Positions 50,523 to 59,700 of a DNA stretch of 64,000 nucleotides are shown one piece after another. Both the position numbers and the translations under genes were made by a program. Position 1 is the first letter of the stretch. The number at the start of each line of letters is the position of its first letter. Source of the stretch: Pseudomonas sp. A-RE-19 (GTDB lineage Bacteria; Pseudomonadota; Gammaproteobacteria; Pseudomonadales; Pseudomonadaceae). Below the pieces are notes generated by a model. That model worked only from the letters and a program-made list of their open reading frames with translations. It made no database searches and was not told the DNA's origin. The stretch spans positions 53,259 to 117,258 of the forward strand of contig NZ_JAHBDQ010000015.1 of assembly GCF_019956555.1 (NCBI RefSeq), read 5' to 3'.

Positions 50523-51764
50523 TCAGACTGCAAGCTGGATGTGAGAGCGGCGCAGAAACAGTCCCAAGGGCACCAGGCAGAACAGTCCCATGAGACCGGC
50601 CATCAGAGCGAAGGCTTCAAGGCTGTCACCGGCACCCAGCGCAGCGATAATCGAACCCCCACCACCCATGACCGCGATGGAGATCATGCCGATCGCGGCT
50701 GAAACCAGCCCTTTACTGTCGTCGGTGGAAAACAGTGCGAGCCGGTACAGCGCGGCGTTGCTCATGCCCAGACCAATGGCATAAAGCGACAGGCAACTGA
50801 CCAACAGGAGCGTCGAAGCACCGGTGAGAGTGATGAGGATTAATGCAAGGAGGCCGCCGCAAAACGGCCAGAGCGCGTATCGGATCAGTTGGGGCAATTC
50901 AGTGTTGGCAATCAATCGGTTGAGTAGCAGATTGCCGAGAATGACTGCCGCAAATACCGGGATTTGCCACAGACCGTAGTACAAGGGGGAAAGCCCCTGG
51001 TTCTGGATCAGCAAGAGTGGCGCCAGCCCGATCCAGGCAATCAACGGCAGGCTCATCAGTCCCAAGGCGACGGTAGCGCGCAGGAATTGCGTGTTGGTGA
51101 GCAAAGCGGCGTAGCGGCGCACCGTGCCGCCCCATTCAAAGGGCACTGCAGCCAGCCGTTGACCGTCCTGACGCAAGGTGCCGACGGTTTCCGGCATGAA
51201 CCAATAAAGGCCGAGCCAGACCATAACGCCGCTGATACCCAAGAGTAAAAACAGCTCCCGCCAGGAAAGCCATTCCAGTACCAGACTGCCGAGCAAGGGA
51301 CCGAGCAGCGGGGAGAGCAGTGCAACGTTCCCCAGCAATGCCATGATCTTTACCGCGTCGGCTTCGCAGAAAACCTCTTGAAGGGCTGGATAGCTGACTG
51401 CAATGACAAATCCCAACCCCATGCCTTGAATCAGCCGCAAGCCGTTAAATGCCCAAATACTCTGGACGTTGAACGCTGCGGCACAGGCAATGGCAAATAC
51501 TGCACAACCAATGAGCAGCATCTTGCGACGACCGAAGTGATCGGACAGCGGACCGATAAGCCATTGCAAAAGAATGCCGCCTGCCAAATATAGATTGAAG
51601 GCGTAAGGAACATGGCTCGGAGGGGCATTCAGTTGATGGGTTACGGTCAACATGGCCGGCATGATCATGTCACTGGCCATATAAGTCAGAAGTTCGAAAA
51701 GAGTGATTGCAAGGCAAAATCCAAGTAGTCGAGGCGGACTTATATCTATTAAAGGTTTGCGCAT
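50523..51764 (-). CDS. MFS exporter, Bcr/CflA type
   Basis: This 413-residue protein has twelve predicted hydrophobic segments and the drug:H+ antiporter motif A between TM2 and TM3 (GPLSDHFGRRKMLLIG), the typical loop of Bcr/CflA-type MFS exporters. It is the first gene of the leftward operon, with an AACAGGAAC ribosome site 4-5 nt before ATG 51764. Its position ahead of acid-activating and reducing enzymes fits an exporter, and possibly self-protection, for the pathway product. No specific substrate is indicated. Confidence 0.88.
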   Translation of the reverse strand: MRKPLIDISPPRLLGFCLAITLFELLTYMASDMIMPAMLTVTHQLNAPPSHVPYAFNLYLAGGILLQWLIGPLSDHFGRRKMLLIGCAVFAIACAAAFNVQSIWAFNGLRLIQGMGLGFVIAVSYPALQEVFCEADAVKIMALLGNVALLSPLLGPLLGSLVLEWLSWRELFLLLGISGVMVWLGLYWFMPETVGTLRQDGQRLAAVPFEWGGTVRRYAALLTNTQFLRATVALGLMSLPLIAWIGLAPLLLIQNQGLSPLYYGLWQIPVFAAVILGNLLLNRLIANTELPQLIRYALWPFCGGLLALILITLTGASTLLLVSCLSLYAIGLGMSNAALYRLALFSTDDSKGLVSAAIGMISIAVMGGGGSIIAALGAGDSLEAFALMAGLMGLFCLVPLGLFLRRSHIQLAV

Positions 51765-51933
51765 GACGTTCCTGTTGGTGCCGAAAGTTTAACGGCGAAT
51801 GTGTAGCGGGCGGAGCAAGAATAACCGTCATGCAGAGATTGTTTTACGGGGTTGTTGGAACCGGATGTTTCAACTTTTTTCGTTATGTGTATTGCTGGAT
51901 ATTCAGGGAAAAAGAAGAGGGCAGTCCTATACG

Positions 51934-51963
51934 AAAAATGCCCGCTATAGAGCAGGCATTTTG
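51934..51963 (-). terminator. Terminator downstream of the small lipoprotein gene
   Basis: AAAATGCC (51935-51942) faces GGCATTTT (51955-51962), with a partly paired inner part. Read leftward the stem is followed by a T run, 77-105 nt after the lipoprotein stop at 52040. It also shields the MFS operon from upstream transcription. The remaining bases to 51765 are AT-rich and should contain that operon's promoter. Confidence 0.75.
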
Positions 51964-52039
51964 TGTTGGGCTTGTAGGAAAAGTTATTGGGTTTTGAGTG
52001 AATAGTCGATTGTTGAGTCGTCAAAAAAATAGTCGAGTG

Positions 52040-52177
52040 TTATCGATGCTGATAATACGCAGGTCCGCCACGGTCGTAATGGTGGCCGCCATGCCAGCCA
52101 TCATGGGGGAAAACGATACAGCCACTCAGGGTCAGGAGAGCAAGCAAGGGAATCAGCAGTGTGATTCGACGAAACAT
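52040..52177 (-). CDS. Small lipoprotein (45 residues)
   Basis: This gene is short and easily missed. It encodes 45 residues starting MFRRITLLIPLLALLTLSGC, a textbook lipoprotein signal with a lipobox ending at Cys20. The mature part is only 26 residues, rich in His, Gly, Tyr and Trp (HDGWHGGHHYDRGGPAYYQ). A GAGGA ribosome site lies 7 nt before the ATG and a terminator follows. The His-rich mature part could bind metal, but that is inference. It probably anchors to the outer membrane, as residues after Cys20 are Ile-Val. Confidence 0.75.
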   Translation of the reverse strand: MFRRITLLIPLLALLTLSGCIVFPHDGWHGGHHYDRGGPAYYQHR

Positions 52178-52333
52178 TTAAAAATCCTCATGGTTATCGC
52201 CGCAATGAAGTCAAAACTCGTCATCGGCTGTAACATGTGACCCCGTTCGAGCCCTCTCATTCCGGTAGAACGGTAGGGGCTTGGCATGCAATCGGATACA
52301 AACCGGATACATTTTTTGGTTCAGGAACCCGCA

Positions 52334-52522
52334 ATGACCCAGTCGCAACGTTTGAAATACTCGATTCTGATCTCCCTGGTGGTACTGGGGATCATGTTCG
52401 GCCTTTCCTGGCTGCAGAACGCAGGGATCATCACAGAGAAACTGTTCCAGTACATCGCCATTGGCGTGGCGGTGGTCGTGGTGGTGATCAATGGCGTGAT
52501 GCGTCGCAAGGTCAAGCCTTGA
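52334..52522 (+). CDS. Small two-helix membrane protein
   Basis: This 62-residue protein has two hydrophobic segments (YSILISLVVLGIMFGLSWL and YIAIGVAVVVVVINGVM) separated by a polar turn, and a basic end (RRKVKP). I choose ATG 52334 for the AGGA ribosome site upstream; a longer in-frame start at 52286 lacks one. Its 3' end overlaps the convergent Fur-like gene by 11 nt. The function is unknown. Confidence 0.65.
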   Translation: MTQSQRLKYSILISLVVLGIMFGLSWLQNAGIITEKLFQYIAIGVAVVVVVINGVMRRKVKP

Positions 52523-52913
52523 GCGACACTTCCTGGCCGGATTGCTCGCTATAAAGGACAGCGGCGGCTTGTGGATGCAGGCTGTAGCTTTTGTCCGGAT
52601 TGAGGGTGATCACGCCTTCACTGCACAAGCGTTTCAACACTTCACGGACACTGAGAAAGGACAGGGGAATGTCCAGGTCCAGCAAGTGGCTGTGCACGCC
52701 GCGCACGCCCAGGCTGCGGTCGCTTTTAGCCGCGGTCAGCAACGCGTCGATGACTTTCAGGCGAATCAGGCTGGTTCGCAGGCCAAAGCTTTTGAGCAGA
52801 AACCTGATCCGCTCGTTGCCGTGGCGTTCGACCTGTTGATTGAACGCGCCGGGGCCCATGATGGTGCTCTTTGGCGCATGGCTACCGTCCGTTGGCAGTT
52901 GCGGGTTGTGCAT
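52512..52913 (-). CDS. Fur-like winged-helix protein (PA2384-type)
   Basis: This 133-residue protein has a Fur-family DNA-binding winged helix in the middle (SLIRLKVIDALLTA, GVHSHLLDLDIPLSFLSVREVLKRLCSEGVI) but lacks the C-terminal metal-binding and dimerisation domain of Fur. In P. aeruginosa a gene of this kind, PA2384, lies beside pvdQ and affects iron-regulated genes; here the same neighbour is divergent from it. An AAAAGGAG ribosome site lies before ATG 52913. I infer a role in iron or pyoverdine regulation from the synteny. Confidence 0.75.
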   Translation of the reverse strand: MHNPQLPTDGSHAPKSTIMGPGAFNQQVERHGNERIRFLLKSFGLRTSLIRLKVIDALLTAAKSDRSLGVRGVHSHLLDLDIPLSFLSVREVLKRLCSEGVITLNPDKSYSLHPQAAAVLYSEQSGQEVSLKA

Positions 52914-53074
52914 GCAAAAACTCCTTTTCAGAGCCTGATCAGTAAAGTGCGATGGGTGCTCTCATTCAATAATGACGAACGAGCAGGGCAAATAATGAAG
53001 ACCCACATGTCGAAAATTTGTCGCCGTTACGTCATCGGCCCGTGAGCCGGGCGTGGGGACGCCCCCAAAGGGCC

Positions 53075-53097
53075 TAAATTTTTGCGGTTTGCTTCGT
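53075..53097 (+). promoter_or_regulatory. PvdS-like iron-starvation promoter candidate for pvdQ
   Basis: TAAAT at 53075-53079 is followed 15 nt later by CGT at 53095-53097, about 50 nt before the pvdQ start, on the right strand. PvdS promoters have TAAAT and CGT with a spacer of about 16-17 nt, so the spacing is one short. The match in sequence, position and function makes this plausible but not sure. Confidence 0.5.
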
Positions 53098-53148
53098 TTC
53101 AAGGGGAGGCGCGTTGCGTGTCATACGTCTTTTCGATCAGGAGCGAGC

Positions 53149-55494
53149 GTGAATATTTCCAGGCAGTTAACCAGGTTGAGCGTTGCGGGTGTGTTGCTGG
53201 GGCTAAGCCTTGCGGCAAACGCGCGCAACCAGCCAGAGCAGGCGACGGCCGAGATTCGTCGTACCAGTTTTGGCGTGCCGCATATCCGTGCCGAAAACGA
53301 GCGCGGGCTCGGTTACGGTATTGGCTATGCCTACGCCCAAGACAATTTGTGTTTGCTGGCCAATGAGATTGTCACCGTCAATGGCGAGCGCTCCCGGTAT
53401 TTTGGTCCGGACCTGTTGACGGTCGAAGAGCGCGGCAATCTGGCCAGCGATCTGTTTTTCAACTGGCTGAATACCCCCCAGGCGGTTGCCGCTTTCTGGC
53501 AGGCGCAAACGCCTGAAGTCCGTGAACTCATCGAAGGTTATGTGGCGGGTTACAACCGTTCGCTGACAGAACGTCGAGCGCAGGGTTTGCCGCCGCAATG
53601 CCAGGGAGAATGGGTGCGCGCAATTACGGCGCAGGACCTGGTCAGGTTGACCCGTCGCTTGCTGGTCGAAGGTGGGGTGGGACAGTTTGCCGAGGCAGTG
53701 GCCGGCGCTACCCCGCCGAAAACCGTCGCCCATGTGGCGGGCGAGCCGGCGTCGTTCCAGATTGCGGCTTCGCGCATGCAACGCTTCGCTCTGGATCGCG
53801 GCAGTAACGCCGTGGCGATCGGCAGCGAGCGTTCGTTCAACGGCCGCGGGATGTTGCTGGCCAATCCGCACTTTCCCTGGGTGGGCGGGATGCGTTTCTA
53901 TCAGATGCACCTGACCATTCCCGGCAAACTGGATGTCATGGGCGCCGCGTTGCCCGGTCTGCCCATGATCAATATTGGGTTCAACCAGCACCTGGCATGG
54001 ACCCATACGGTGGATTCGTCCAAGCACTTCACGCTGTATCGTCTGCAACTTGATCCCAAGGATCCGACCCGTTACCTGCTGGATGGCAAGTCCTTGCCGA
54101 TGAAAAAGCAGACGTTGGCGGTTAACGTGAAGCAACCCGATGGCCAGACCCGGCAGATTTCCCATGTGATCTACAGTTCGGAATTCGGCCCGATTGTGCA
54201 ATGGCCCGGAAAACTGGACTGGGACAACCAGTTCGCCTACAGCCTGCGCGATGCCAATCTGGATAACGACCGGGTCTTGCAGCAGTGGTATGCGATGAAC
54301 CGTGCCGCCAGCCTCAAGGATTTGCAGGCATCGGTGCACAAGATTCAGGGGATCCCGTGGGTCAATACCCTGGCAGTGGACGATCAGGGGCAGACGCTTT
54401 ACATGAACCTGTCGGTGGTGCCGAACGTCAGTGCCGCCAAGCTGGCCAAGTGCAGCGATCCGCGGGCTGGATTGCAGATGATCCTGCTTGACGGCTCCAA
54501 CAGCGCTTGCGCCTGGGATATCGATCCGCGCGCGGCGCAAAAAGGTATTTTTGCGGCAGACAAATTGCCGCAATTGCTGCGCAAAGACTTTGTGCAGCAT
54601 TCCAACGATTCGGCGTGGATGGTCAACCCGGCGCAACCGCTCACCGGTTTCTCGCCGTTGATCAGCCAGGACAATCAGCCATTGGGGTTGCGTTCGCGCT
54701 TCGCGCTGGAGCGTCTGGGCACCTTGGGCAAGGCCGGTCCTGTCGCTGCGGCGGACCTGCAACACATGGTGATGGACGATCAGGTGTATCAGGCCGCCCA
54801 GGTGATGCCGGACCTGCTGCAATACTGTGCTGCGGACCTCGGCGCCGATGCACCGACGCTTATGCCACTGTGTGCCAGCCTCAAGACGTGGGATCGCCGG
54901 GTGAATCTGGACAGTGGACTGGGCTTTGTGCATTTTCAGAATGTCATGGTGGCGTTACAGCAAATCCCTGACATCTGGCGTGTGGCGTTCGACCCGAAGG
55001 ATCCGCAACACACACCGCGTGGCCTGGCAATCGAGCGGCCAGACGTCGCCAAAGCGATTCGGGCGGCGATGCTGGCCTCGGTCGAACAGGTAAACAATCT
55101 TGGGTTGAAGGCCGATAGCCGTTGGGGCGATATCCAGGTGGTCAGCAGTGGCGGGCAGCAAACGCCGATCCACGGAGGGCCGGGTACGCTGGGTGTGTAT
55201 AACGCCATCCAAAGCGTGCCGAGAACCGATGGCAAGCGCGAAGTCGTCAGTGGCACCAGTTATTTGCAGGTGGTGACCTTCGATGACAAGGGACCGCAGG
55301 CCCAGGGCTTACTGGCGTTCTCGTTGTCCAGTGACCCTGCGTCGAAGTACTCCCGAGACCAGACACAAGCCTTTTCGAAGAAACAGCTGAGAGTGTTGCC
55401 GTTCACCGAGCAGCAGATCACGTCCGATCCGCAGTACCAGGCTCAGACGATTCGCGAGCAGGATGAAAAAACGGGGAAAATCGCCGCGCAGTAA
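53149..55494 (+). CDS. pvdQ: Acyl-homoserine-lactone/pyoverdine acylase PvdQ
   Basis: This 781-residue Ntn-hydrolase proenzyme has a signal peptide, then RRTSFGVPHIRAENERGLGYGIGYAYAQDN, the A-chain, and the autocleavage site with nucleophile Ser219 in DRGSNAVAIGSERSFNG, followed by the B-chain (LLANPHFPWVGGMRFYQMHL; HTVDSSKHFTLYRL). It closely parallels P. aeruginosa PvdQ, which removes the fatty acyl chain from the pyoverdine precursor in the periplasm and can also degrade long-chain AHLs. The start is GTG 53149, 5 nt after a CAGGAG ribosome site; the 32 codons further upstream are promoter DNA. A bidirectional terminator follows. No other pyoverdine gene is in this window. Confidence 0.92.
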   Translation: MNISRQLTRLSVAGVLLGLSLAANARNQPEQATAEIRRTSFGVPHIRAENERGLGYGIGYAYAQDNLCLLANEIVTVNGERSRYFGPDLLTVEERGNLASDLFFNWLNTPQAVAAFWQAQTPEVRELIEGYVAGYNRSLTERRAQGLPPQCQGEWVRAITAQDLVRLTRRLLVEGGVGQFAEAVAGATPPKTVAHVAGEPASFQIAASRMQRFALDRGSNAVAIGSERSFNGRGMLLANPHFPWVGGMRFYQMHLTIPGKLDVMGAALPGLPMINIGFNQHLAWTHTVDSSKHFTLYRLQLDPKDPTRYLLDGKSLPMKKQTLAVNVKQPDGQTRQISHVIYSSEFGPIVQWPGKLDWDNQFAYSLRDANLDNDRVLQQWYAMNRAASLKDLQASVHKIQGIPWVNTLAVDDQGQTLYMNLSVVPNVSAAKLAKCSDPRAGLQMILLDGSNSACAWDIDPRAAQKGIFAADKLPQLLRKDFVQHSNDSAWMVNPAQPLTGFSPLISQDNQPLGLRSRFALERLGTLGKAGPVAAADLQHMVMDDQVYQAAQVMPDLLQYCAADLGADAPTLMPLCASLKTWDRRVNLDSGLGFVHFQNVMVALQQIPDIWRVAFDPKDPQHTPRGLAIERPDVAKAIRAAMLASVEQVNNLGLKADSRWGDIQVVSSGGQQTPIHGGPGTLGVYNAIQSVPRTDGKREVVSGTSYLQVVTFDDKGPQAQGLLAFSLSSDPASKYSRDQTQAFSKKQLRVLPFTEQQITSDPQYQAQTIREQDEKTGKIAAQ

Positions 55495-55520
55495 CAGCTA
55501 TAGCGTTTGAGTGAAAAATG

Positions 55521-55550
55521 AAGGCCGCACCCCGCAAGGGTGGCGGCTTT
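55521..55550. terminator. Bidirectional terminator between pvdQ and the fecR-type gene
   Basis: GCCGCACCC (55524-55532) faces GGGTGGCGGC (55538-55547) with one bulged G and a CGCAA loop, followed by CTTT and, after AG, CTTTTTG. It lies 27 nt past the pvdQ stop and directly abuts the stop of the convergent anti-sigma gene. Confidence 0.8.
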
Positions 55551-56551
55551 CAGCTTTTTGGGATTTGTTGCGGAATCGAATTGAGGACCGGATTACCGTC
55601 GTTGTTACGGGTCAGGTAGACCGGTAGAACCTTGGGCAGTGAAGCCACCAGGTTGTCGAGTTCCTTGATGTTGTAGATACCGCCGAGGCGAATCGAGCCG
55701 GTGCTGTGATCCGCGACCATCACAGGCTTATTCAAATAACGGTTGATCAGGGGCAGGGCGTCGGTCAGCGCCAGATCATCGAGCACCAGTTTGCCGCTGC
55801 GCCAGGCCAGCGAATGGTCGTTGACAGAGGTCTGGCTGATTTGCGGGGTGAAGTCGCCGTGCCGGTAACGCGCCTGCATGGCAGGTTCAAGACGTAAACC
55901 CTCGCCGGGCAGGGCATCGTTGCTGGTCACCAGCACGGAGCCTTCGATCAGGTTCACGCGTACCTGGTCTTCATACATCCAGACGTTGAAGCGGGTTCCG
56001 GTGACGCGAATCCTGCCATCGGCCGCCCTGACGATAAACGGGTGCTGCCTGTCGTGACTGACGTTGAAGAAGGCTTCGCCTTTTTTCAGCGTGACACGCC
56101 GCTGATCCTTGTAATTGCTGAACGTCAGTTCACTGCCCAGGTTCAGTTCCACCTGGCTGCCGTCGCTCAGCGTGACCTGACGAACATTGTCGGTTGCCTC
56201 GAAATGCTGGTAGGCGTTGGGCAGCCAGCCCAGGTTCCATCCGGTATAGGCCGCCAGGGGCAGCGCCAGGGCGCAGACGGTGGCAGCAATGCCGGCGGTG
56301 CGCCAAGGCATTGTCGGTTTGACCCGAACAGCTGGCGCAGGGGATTCCGAGCGAGGCAAATCGCCCGCAACGTCCCAGATCTCCAGCATGGCTTCGTACT
56401 CGAAGGCGTGCAGAGGATGAGCATCACGCCATTGCTCGAACGCCTGGCGTTCTTCGTCTGTGCAGTCAACGGCGTGCAAGCGCATGCACCAGTGCGCAGC
56501 GGCATCGGTGATGGCGTCGTATTGGGCTTGCGAGAGAGAGTGGTCGGTCAT
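55550..56551 (-). CDS. FecR-family anti-sigma/sigma-regulator protein
   Basis: This 333-residue inner-membrane protein has an N-terminal cytoplasmic DUF4880-type helix region (DAAAHWCMRLHAVDCTDEERQAFEQW), one membrane helix near residues 82-106, then a periplasmic FecR domain (NVRQVTLSDGSQVELNLGSELTFSNY, GEAFFNVSHDRQHPFIVRAADG) and a C-terminal STN-like part (LNKPVMVADHSTGSIRLGG). In the family it relays a signal from a TonB-dependent receptor to an ECF sigma factor. No sigma-factor or receptor gene is adjacent. The neighbourhood of pvdQ makes an FpvR-like role possible, but I cannot establish it. Confidence 0.85.
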   Translation of the reverse strand: MTDHSLSQAQYDAITDAAAHWCMRLHAVDCTDEERQAFEQWRDAHPLHAFEYEAMLEIWDVAGDLPRSESPAPAVRVKPTMPWRTAGIAATVCALALPLAAYTGWNLGWLPNAYQHFEATDNVRQVTLSDGSQVELNLGSELTFSNYKDQRRVTLKKGEAFFNVSHDRQHPFIVRAADGRIRVTGTRFNVWMYEDQVRVNLIEGSVLVTSNDALPGEGLRLEPAMQARYRHGDFTPQISQTSVNDHSLAWRSGKLVLDDLALTDALPLINRYLNKPVMVADHSTGSIRLGGIYNIKELDNLVASLPKVLPVYLTRNNDGNPVLNSIPQQIPKS

Positions 56552-56710
56552 TGACTCATCCTGATTTCCTGCATTCTAACCTTGAGGGGAAGTCGGCGAG
56601 AACAACCGTCATGGCAATTGCCCATCAACCGTGAACTTGTTTTTCACCCAAATGCCCTGAAAGCAGAGCGTCGCCGGGCAGTATCCATAGATGGAGTGAA
56701 AAAAAGATCA

Positions 56711-56737
56711 AAGGGGCGCTGTACTGCTTCAGCGCCC
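56711..56737 (-). terminator. Terminator of the large toxin-like gene
   Basis: GGGCGCTG (56714-56721) and CAGCGCCC (56730-56737) form a perfect 8-bp stem with an 8-nt loop. Read leftward it is followed by CTTTGATCTTTTTTTTC. It starts 24 nt after the stop of the gene ending at 56761. Confidence 0.85.
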
Positions 56738-56760
56738 TGTCACCGCTTAAAACGCTGAGT

Positions 56761-59700
56761 TCATGGTGTACTTGTATGCAGTTGGCGCCCCAAATGACTG
56801 ATCAACCAGGAAACACTGTCAGCGTTCCCTAACTGCACAGCCAATCTGATCTTCGAATCATTCATAAAGCGACTGCGGGCATCGGGCAGTGTCGTTTGAC
56901 CGGTCAATTTCAAAACCAGAGCGCGCGCGCTGTCAGTGTTTTCATAGGTCGTTCGGCCAAAATCCTCCCAAAGGCCAGTCTCTTCATTCAAGACCGCGAA
57001 GAGTTCGTCTGATCGGCGCGACAGTGCTGTGCTCTGAACCGTGGAAAGGGCGGTTCTGAGCGCATTGGCACGAGGGCTGGATGTTTCGATCAGATCAGGA
57101 AAAGGCCTGACGGAGTCGAGGTATGCAATATCTTCCGTACGGCAAACGATGTGCGATAGCTCATGGAGCAGCGTAATTGCGCGTGCGTGAGCGCTGATCG
57201 GGAAAGACGGGTCAGACAAATAATTGCGGTAGTGATCAAGACGAGGAAGAAAGTACTTCTCGGCCAGGTAGATTTTGTGTTTGTCGTCCGATGGAATAAC
57301 GAAGCCGTAGGTACCGTCCCTGCCTTCGAACAGCCTTCCGACGGCGAAACGCCTGGATTTCGGTTGCCTGAGTGTGGGGTCCAGCAAGGCAACAAAAATC
57401 TTACCTACCGTTTTTTCAAGCCTCGACACATGCTCCGGTAGTACCTCGGGCACATCAATAAATTCCTTGATGAGTCGGTGGACAGGTGACTCCACGCCAT
57501 CGGCAGCCTTGAGTAATTGCAGGTTGCGCATACTGTTCCAGGCATAGTGGGTTGCCATGTCCAGACCTTCATCAATCAACCGGGCCTTTACAGGGAACAG
57601 CCGACGGATTTCGGGCATGCCGTCGGCTTCCACGTTCATGCCGTGCCTTACGGTCATCAACGTCTGCAATCGCCTGAGCATTCCGTAACGAGGACGTTGC
57701 GTTTCTGTATCCGCAATCCACTGCCTGGCCGTGTTCTGACGCAGATAGGGGCCTTGGGTCTTGTCGCCGACAATGCGCCAGCGCTCCCCACGTTGTTTGA
57801 CGGGATAGACGTTGCCTCCAACGGCGGCGAAGTGTTGTTCTGTCGTCGGATGAGTGTAGAGGCCCAGTGCCGGATTCAATGCCATTGAATTCAGGTCTAC
57901 ATCCGTACTCTCGTGATGGCGCAAGCGAATGCGTTCGGGAGCAGTCATGTCTACGTCTTGCCATTTAAGTGGCAAGTCAGTTGCTTGCGGCGCTGACGCG
58001 TTGATGGCCGAAGACGGGGTCGCTTCCTCCTCTGTCGTTTGGCGCAGCATGGCAAGTTGCGCTATGCCACCGATGAACGACTTTATCGCCGGCTTCCATC
58101 GTTGCACCTGGAGGTCTTCGGCGGATTGTTTGATGTCTTTGTAACTGCGCCATACGGTGATCGGGTACGCCAGTTTGCCCATGAAGAACGTATAGGCCTG
58201 GTGCACATCCTCGCTCAATACATGCTTGATGACGGCCCATTCGCTCTGAGCGTTGGTATCAGACTGACAACCCAGCAATCGGCCGAGTAATGCGGCGTTG
58301 TCGTTGAACAACTGTGTAAACAGGTTGCCCGTGACAGGTGTGTGCCCCAGGCTCACGTCGTCAGGTTTGCCATTGGCGGTGGTCAATTTGCTTTCGCAGA
58401 GCGTGCGATCGGATGGCGACAGACAGCCGAGAACCCAGTTGCGTAAAGCCCCCGGCGTCTTCAATTCAGTCAGCAACAGCTGTTCATTTTCGTATTCTTT
58501 TACCCCATGTTCGGGGCTGTAGGGGGCGATCAGAACCCGAGGGCCGGTGACGTTCTGTTTTGATCCGATCAGATAGGTGCCCGGCACCTGAATCGCTTCG
58601 CCGCTTTTGATACCCAAGAGTTGCAGGGGACGGATAATCGCATCCGCCCCCCGCACAGCGGCGCGGGCGATGGCGTCGGGCATATCCATGACCTGTCGGA
58701 TGAGATCGAACCCGCTCTGGCTCAGGCGCTTCTGCAGTTTTTCTGCGTGGGCATAGTGCATGAGTTGCCATGGCAACTGTGCGGCGAACGATTTTCTACG
58801 TGTCGCGGCGTAGCTGTGGGTGTCGGCAAGTGCGGCCTTCAATACTGTCTGCTGATGCTGGCCGAGGTTCAAATTCCGGATCAGGCGTTTGATATAGCTT
58901 TCGTCCATTCCTTCGGGAATCGTGGTGGCATCCAGTGAAACCAGCTTGAAACGGGCCTGTTCCAGGTCATGGAAGTGAATCAGGGCGAAATCTGTCAGGG
59001 TTTGCGTCGATGTCATGGACGTCGAAGGCTGGCTGATCTGTACCTGGACGTTGTCCGGGTCAATATCGAAGGTATCTGCCTTGAGTTGCTTCTCGAGTTC
59101 ATGATGGGCCGTGCGCTGCAGCGAGCGAATGCCAGTCAGATAGTCTTTGTCGTCGTTGACGTTATGCACGTATTGCTGGAGCAGTTCTGCGTGCAGTACC
59201 TGATCTTCGATCGACGCCTCGCCAAGCCATGCTGGAAGCTTTTGCCGAGTGATCAGGGATCGGGCAATGTCCATTGCCCGGTGCAACCCTGTCATGGGTT
59301 GGCGCAACGACACGAGGTTCAGAAGACTGGACCGTGTCGCTTCGGGAAGCGCGTCGTGAAGTGCTTTTTCGACGAATTCAGCATCCAGTCGTACCTGTTC
59401 TTTTTGAATGTGGTCGAGAAAGTTTTCGTGAATCGGTTCCAGCGGCGCCAGGGTAAATGTATGGCTGAGCATTCGTTCGCCACGGCCCAGGTTTTCCAAC
59501 AGTGAGAAACGTTCGTCGTGGTTTTGCAGGCGTCTCTGGAGCCTGCTCAATAAGGCTGTCAATGATGGGAGCGCTTCAAATCCCAGGGTCGGCGTCCATA
59601 AGATGGCCTTGCCCGAATGGGTCGGGTCCAGGCCGCCCCGTTCAGTCAGCACAAAACAGCTGGCCAGTTTCATTAAGTCCGCAGAGTCGCCAGCCTTTAA

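Noticed and set aside
44651..51764. Bioluminescence operon
   Set aside because: LuxC- and LuxE-like genes are present, but there is no luciferase (luxA/luxB), no LuxD and no flavin reductase, and LuxC is fused to another activating domain.
52950..53000. Fur box in the pvdQ/Fur-like divergent region (AATAATGACGA)
   Set aside because: Only fragments of the 19-bp consensus are present, with no clear dyad.
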